Part shown: in pieces, positions 60,376-64,000 of the stretch
Position numbering within the stretch: position 1 is the first letter of the stretch
Layout: every line of letters begins with the position of its first letter
Source: Paenibacillus hamazuiensis
GTDB lineage: Bacteria; Bacillota; Bacilli; Paenibacillales; NBRC-103111
NCBI RefSeq assembly: GCF_023276405.1
Contig: NZ_JALRMO010000001.1
Location: 1,240,001-1,304,000, forward strand
Reading direction: 5' to 3'
DNA length: 64,000 nt
The notes under the pieces: model-generated
What the model was told of the DNA's origin: nothing
Databases searched by the model: none
What the model saw: the letters and a program-made list of their open reading frames with translations, nothing else
Made by a program: the position numbers and the translations under genes

Positions 60376-60624
60376 ATGTTAGGTGCCCATTGGAGATTAG
60401 CGGAGCTGTGGACCGTTCAGCAATACCGGCCCTTGACGGGCTCGGAACAGCAGGAAATGTCGCTTTGCCTGCAGCTGAACGCGAACTTTGCCAGGAAGCT
60501 TGCGGAGCTGCACAATTGGTCATATGCCGCGTCGATTATCGGCGATGCGGAGTGGCAGCACGAGATTTGCCGCGAGATCGAGGAATTGGAAAGCCAGCTT
60601 CACATATCCGGCAGTTCGCAATAG
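60376..60624 (+). CDS. Small hypothetical protein, 82 aa
   Basis: Soluble, helical, no signal peptide: MLGAHWRLAELWTVQQYRPL, then SEQQEMSLCLQLNANFARKLAELHNWSYAASIIGD. AGGTGG lies 9 nt before the ATG and a good terminator follows, so it is probably real. The family is unrecognised, though short proteins of this kind are common in Paenibacillus. Confidence 0.55.
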   Translation: MLGAHWRLAELWTVQQYRPLTGSEQQEMSLCLQLNANFARKLAELHNWSYAASIIGDAEWQHEICREIEELESQLHISGSSQ

Positions 60625-60649
60625 CCTTTTTCGATGAGAGAAAAGCGGA

Positions 60650-60692
60650 AAGAACCTCCGTTCCCGTTTGCAGCGGGCGGAGGTTCTTTTTG
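60650..60692 (+). terminator. Terminator after the 82-aa gene
   Basis: AGAACCTCCGTTCCCG pairs with CGGGCGGAGGTTCT, then TTTTG. Confidence 0.85.
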
Positions 60693-60697
60693 CATGG

Positions 60698-63178
60698 CTA
60701 TTTAATTTCGATAGATTTAATTTCTTCCAGCGTATCCAGCCTGTTAGCTTTCAGCATGCTTTGCGAAGATGTGTACAGGTTGTCGCCGATATACAAAATG
60801 CGCTGGATGCTGCGGTCTCCGCCATACCGGTTTCCGGCCTTGGCGAGCTCATCCTCGGTCAGGTGAGTGATTTTTCCTCTAAGCTTAAATCCATCCTTCA
60901 GATCCAGGTGGTATACGTAGGCGCCCTGGAAGGCGAACTGCCCGTATTGCGCCACCTCTTTTGCCGTCGGGGAAGCGGATTTGTTTTTGATTTCCATCAC
61001 GGTAACCGGGAATGCAAGCAGCCCTTTTTCCTTCGAGAACAGCAGCGCCTTCGGATTGTTCAGCAGCGGGGAATCGGTGCCGCGATCGCCGATGATCTCC
61101 TTGAACATCTCTACCGGCTCGCCGACGTTCGTCACATCGAATACGGCCAGCTTCATGCCTTGATAATACGCGGTCGTCGAAGGAGCGCCGTTTGCCGCGG
61201 AACCTCCGTAATTGCTTACTTCTTCCGTATCCTTGCCGAAGCCGATGATGTGATTTTCATCATACGGATGCAGGTAATTACTGTAGCCCGGAATTTTCAG
61301 CTGGCCGAGAATTTTTGGAGTTTTCACATCCGCCAAATCGATGACGAAAAACGGATCGACCGTACGGTACGTGACCATATAGGCGCGATTGCCCATAAAA
61401 CGGACGGAATAAATGCGCTCTCCGGGAGCAATATCTTCGATTTTGCCGGACAGCTCGAGTTTTTCGTTCAGCACGTACAGGTTGTTCTTGGACGTATGCT
61501 CGTCTTGACGCCATTCTTCGCCGGTTGTGGTGGCGATGCGGAAGTACCCGTTTTGTTCGTCCATCGAATACTGATTCAGCACCCGCCCCGGAACCGTTCC
61601 TTTAGCCGAATAGCGGATTTTACCTTGATCCAAAGCGAATTTGTAAATCGTGCTGGTCGTATTCATCGCGACGATCGGCATAGCCGGACGCTCGGCGGCA
61701 GGTTCGGCACCGCTGCCGTCGGCATCGGCCGGCTCGGTTACCGGTTCGTACTTTTGCATCGTCACGTACAGGTTGTTTGGGGAAGCGTACACGTTTTGAC
61801 CGGCTCCCAGGTAGGACTGAACGGCCAGCTTCTGATCGGGCTGATCCAGGTTAAGACCGGCGACAAGAAGATAGTTCGGTTCGATCGATTTCGGAAAATA
61901 CCGGACATCCTCCAGTCCGATTTTGATGTAGCTGTCTCCGGCAAGCGAATCCCGGTAGGAAGGGGTCTCCACAGCCTGAGCTTGCTCGCCTGCTGCGCCT
62001 TGCTGCTGCAAAATGCGGTACCTGTTGATGTATTTATTGGCGACAAGATACAAGGAAGAGCCGACTTTACGCGAAGTGACGTATCCGCCTTCGAGCTCGA
62101 ACTCGCGCACTTTGTGCAAATTGGTTTTGTCGCTGATGTCGTAAATCACCGCTTTCGTGACTTGCGGATTTTCCGGGACAACGGCGATTTTAATTTTTGC
62201 GCCGACCGGCGAGTCGACGCTTCGGGCTTCCTCAGCCGGATAAGCGACGTTTTTGCTGGCGTTTCCGATCACGATCAAATACTTGTCGTCCACGTACATT
62301 TCGATCGGAGACAGCTGCCTGTTTTCAAACTGGAGCGTGCTGACGACGTTCATGTTATCGGCGGGGTAAGCCTCGGCGATGACGATGCGCCCGCGGTTCA
62401 CCTGGTAAATGTACTTGCCGTCCGTTTTGATGACATCCGCTTCGTCCACGACCTGCACCTGCACGTTGGTTTTGGAGTAGTCGGGCGCTCCGTTTTGATC
62501 GATGACCTTGAGGGTGCCGGAGAATTCGGCATTTGCCGCAACGGAGGCAGTGGGAGCCGCCGGGGACTCCGGCGCGGAATCGGCGGACGACTTTGCCTTT
62601 TCTTTAATCCCCACGGATATCGGAACCTTCATAGCGCGCACGGCGATCCCGTCGCCCACGTACGCAGGGCTGTCGGCAGACGCCTCCTGCAGCAGCTCCT
62701 TCAGCTTGTCCGCTGAGCCGACCGTGGGAAGACTTTCGGCAGCGTTCATAATATCCGCCGTTAAATTCGCGCCGTCCCAATAAACGTTAAAATCGAACGA
62801 TTCGCTGATCAGCCGAAGCGGCACGAGCATCTGCCCTTGCTCCATAACGGGAGCGGCGCTCATCTGAATTTGCGCGTCTCCGCGCACCGCCACATGGCTG
62901 CCGACCGTAAAGGTGAGGCTTGTTCCGGACTTGGAAACAGTGACCGAGCCGCTGTCTTCGTTCCACGATACATCGGCGCCGAGCGCCGTTGTCAATTCGC
63001 GCAGCGGAACGAACAGCGTGCCATTGAGCATCCGCGGCTGCAAGGAGAACGTCAGCGGCTGTCCGGACAAGGTCAGCTTCACCTCCTCCGACGCCTTGAC
63101 GGTCGCTTGAGGCAGCACCGACGGGCTCAGCACCATGCCAAGGGCGATCAAGGATGTTAGTAACGCAATCTTCTTCAT
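60698..63178 (-). CDS. Secreted beta-propeller protein with copper-amine-oxidase N-domain
   Basis: 826 aa. Signal peptide (MKKIALLTSLIALGMVLSPSVLPQATVKA), copper amine oxidase N-terminal module (about 35-145; LNGTLFVPLRELTTALGADVSW), an Ala/Pro-rich linker (about 185-215), then a large C-terminal beta-propeller domain (Beta_propel family) with DEADVIKTDGKYIYQVNRGRI, PVEMFKEIIGDRGTDSP and SIQRILYIGDNLYTSSQ. Probably an extracellular or wall-attached structural or adhesive protein. GGAGGG is 6 nt before the ATG at 63178. Confidence 0.88.
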   Translation of the reverse strand: MKKIALLTSLIALGMVLSPSVLPQATVKASEEVKLTLSGQPLTFSLQPRMLNGTLFVPLRELTTALGADVSWNEDSGSVTVSKSGTSLTFTVGSHVAVRGDAQIQMSAAPVMEQGQMLVPLRLISESFDFNVYWDGANLTADIMNAAESLPTVGSADKLKELLQEASADSPAYVGDGIAVRAMKVPISVGIKEKAKSSADSAPESPAAPTASVAANAEFSGTLKVIDQNGAPDYSKTNVQVQVVDEADVIKTDGKYIYQVNRGRIVIAEAYPADNMNVVSTLQFENRQLSPIEMYVDDKYLIVIGNASKNVAYPAEEARSVDSPVGAKIKIAVVPENPQVTKAVIYDISDKTNLHKVREFELEGGYVTSRKVGSSLYLVANKYINRYRILQQQGAAGEQAQAVETPSYRDSLAGDSYIKIGLEDVRYFPKSIEPNYLLVAGLNLDQPDQKLAVQSYLGAGQNVYASPNNLYVTMQKYEPVTEPADADGSGAEPAAERPAMPIVAMNTTSTIYKFALDQGKIRYSAKGTVPGRVLNQYSMDEQNGYFRIATTTGEEWRQDEHTSKNNLYVLNEKLELSGKIEDIAPGERIYSVRFMGNRAYMVTYRTVDPFFVIDLADVKTPKILGQLKIPGYSNYLHPYDENHIIGFGKDTEEVSNYGGSAANGAPSTTAYYQGMKLAVFDVTNVGEPVEMFKEIIGDRGTDSPLLNNPKALLFSKEKGLLAFPVTVMEIKNKSASPTAKEVAQYGQFAFQGAYVYHLDLKDGFKLRGKITHLTEDELAKAGNRYGGDRSIQRILYIGDNLYTSSQSMLKANRLDTLEEIKSIEIK

Positions 63179-63331
63179 CCCATTCCCTCCGTATGAAAAA
63201 AATAACAATGGATTTTGACCCTATTGACGAACGGATTCGGTAATTTGTTTCAGCTTGGAGGGATTATTTGAAAAAAAATGAGTCCGGTGCGAGGGGACGG
63301 AGGGGGGAGGGGCAGCGGTTCCTGACTGGAT

Positions 63332-63466
63332 TAGAGGAACTAAGGTGCGCTATTATCATGATTTTAAGGTCAAAGGAAAAATAGAGGAGCTGGCGTTCGT
63401 TATTTGGCCCATTTTTTCTGCATGGAGGCTCCGGGTTTGCCGGAATAGAGGAAAATAGTTCCTCTT
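63332..63466. repeat. Second array of the 21-bp repeat, three units
   Basis: Units at 63332-63352 (TAGAGGAACTAAGGTGCGCTA), 63382-63402 and 63446-63466 (degenerate), starts 50 and 64 bp apart. The first differs by one base from the inverse of the unit at 57367-57387. The whole gap 63179-63744 has no gene; it also holds the hairpin at 63542-63584. Confidence 0.65.
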
Positions 63467-63541
63467 TGAGGGCACAGCACGAACGCCATGAAGTTGCTTT
63501 AATCGCACAGAAGCGAGCGGGGTGCGACTAAGAATGTAATA

Positions 63542-63584
63542 GGGAAAAGCCTTTATGCCGCAAAAATATGCGCATAAAGGCAGC
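63542..63584 (-). terminator. Terminator facing the LapA gene
   Basis: GCCTTTATGC...GCATAAAGGC with CTTTTCCC on the minus strand, about 160 nt after the lapA-like stop. The intervening DNA has no supported gene. Confidence 0.6.
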
Positions 63585-63744
63585 GTCGATTGCGTCGGCA
63601 TGTTTGCCGGCGTTATAAGACGACCGTTCGCCTGTACGAACCGAACCGGCCGACGAGACGACCAGTCTAATCATACCTGCCGGGTACCTTGCCCCAGCCG
63701 CGGAGCGCTCGGGCAAGTTCCCGTTCGACTCAGGCCTTGCCGGC

Positions 63745-64000
63745 CTAGACTGAAGCGGAAGACGCCTCTGCGGATTGCGGATCGTCCGTCTCCGGAGATG
63801 GGGGCTCGCTTAAACCGGTAGCATTCTGCCAGGCGAGCAGCTGCTTCTCAAACTGCTTTATCGTGCGCTGCAGCTTGAATTGGCGTACGATGCCGAACGT
63901 TCCGACGATCAATCCGCCGAGCAGCGTCGAACCGAGAATGACCAAAATAAGCGGCAAATCCGTTTCCGCAAATAAAAAGTTGACGCGCACTTTCTCCACG
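63745..64000 (-). CDS. LapA-domain (DUF1049) protein, 5' end outside the window
   Basis: The visible 85 residues contain VRVNFLFAETDLPLILVILGSTLLGGLIVGTFG, the second half of the LapA/DUF1049 pattern, followed by a coiled-coil tail RQFKLQRTIKQFEKQLLA and an acidic Ser/Ala end. In full members the N-terminal helix precedes this segment, so the start codon is beyond 64000 and the Met near 63999 is internal. Small membrane protein of unknown function. Confidence 0.8.
   Translation of the reverse strand, partial: VEKVRVNFLFAETDLPLILVILGSTLLGGLIVGTFGIVRQFKLQRTIKQFEKQLLAWQNATGLSEPPSPETDDPQSAEASSASV

Noticed and set aside
63528-63716. 62-aa open frame on the minus strand after the LapA gene
   Set aside because: It runs through a terminator hairpin and has no ribosome binding site.

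Overview
The window reads as chromosomal DNA of an endospore-forming Firmicute of the Paenibacillaceae, most likely Paenibacillus or a close relative. Supporting signs are strong AGGAGG-type ribosome binding sites, frequent TTG/GTG starts, moderately high GC in most genes, a CotF-like spore coat protein, a PdaA-like deacetylase, an LysM/M14 cell-wall peptidase, and secreted proteins with copper-amine-oxidase-type N-terminal modules. The genus is inferred from gene content only.

Layout. 0-2.2 kb: thiamine genes (tenI-like, thiD), a small membrane peptide and a YutE/DUF86 gene. 2.2-7.3 kb: an Fe-S-type HTH regulator, a DUF899 protein, a small secreted peptide with two C-terminal cysteines, KDPG aldolase, and selD-mnmH (selenium for tRNA 2-selenouridine). 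7.3-8.85 kb: an IS1182-type element inserted in the mnmH terminator, its transposase split at an A AAA AAG slippery site. 9-11 kb: DUF948, YtxH and a phosphodiester-glycosidase-like protein. 11.2-17.8 kb: an unusual agr-like peptide-signalling island (below). 18.5-22.3 kb: GH15 glucoamylase-like enzyme plus a sugar dehydrogenase with a long Ala/Gly insertion. 22.9-29.8 kb: AraC regulator, BdbC, GH4 alpha-galactosidase, PdaA-like lipoprotein, glutamate racemase, LysM-M14 peptidase. 29.9-36 kb: Uma2, AI-2E family transporter, HxlR and LysR regulators, threonine synthase, HesB-like and DUF1450 proteins. 35.6-44.4 kb: phytase-like esterase, a c-di-GMP-I riboswitch with an unknown downstream gene, DUF2935, DHH phosphoesterase, nucleotidyltransferase, THUMP rRNA methyltransferase, O-methyltransferase, HisC. 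44.6-51.6 kb: MFS exporter, spore coat protein, phosphatase, DUF6492, Nudix and an ABC-2 exporter operon. 51.9-64 kb: a solute-binding lipoprotein/chemoreceptor pair, CapA, FAH-family hydrolase, GAF-HD-GYP phosphodiesterase, DUF92, small proteins, a beta-propeller protein and a partial LapA gene.

The most interesting system is at 11.2-17.75 kb, all on the minus strand: an XRE HTH-LytTR fusion regulator, three AgrC-sensor-like membrane proteins without any kinase domain, a CPBP/Abi protease (the family of MroQ), AgrB, AgrD, and, after a terminator, a LytTR-GGDEF-EAL protein. There is no histidine kinase and no receiver domain, so a cyclic peptide signal would have to reach LytTR regulators without phosphotransfer and could connect directly to c-di-GMP turnover. 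The agrBD part (13.2-16.1 kb) is markedly AT-rich compared with the XRE-LytTR/first-sensor pair and the flanks, which suggests acquisition. A c-di-GMP riboswitch (37.3 kb) and an HD-GYP phosphodiesterase (57.6 kb) show that c-di-GMP signalling operates in this genome.

Other non-coding structure includes three 113-bp tandem repeats (32.2 kb), two arrays of a 21-bp semi-palindromic repeat spaced about 50/62 bp (57.3 and 63.4 kb), a paired 60-65-nt conserved element in front of two adjacent genes (24.36 and 25.85 kb), and a leader hairpin that overlaps the murI ribosome binding site.
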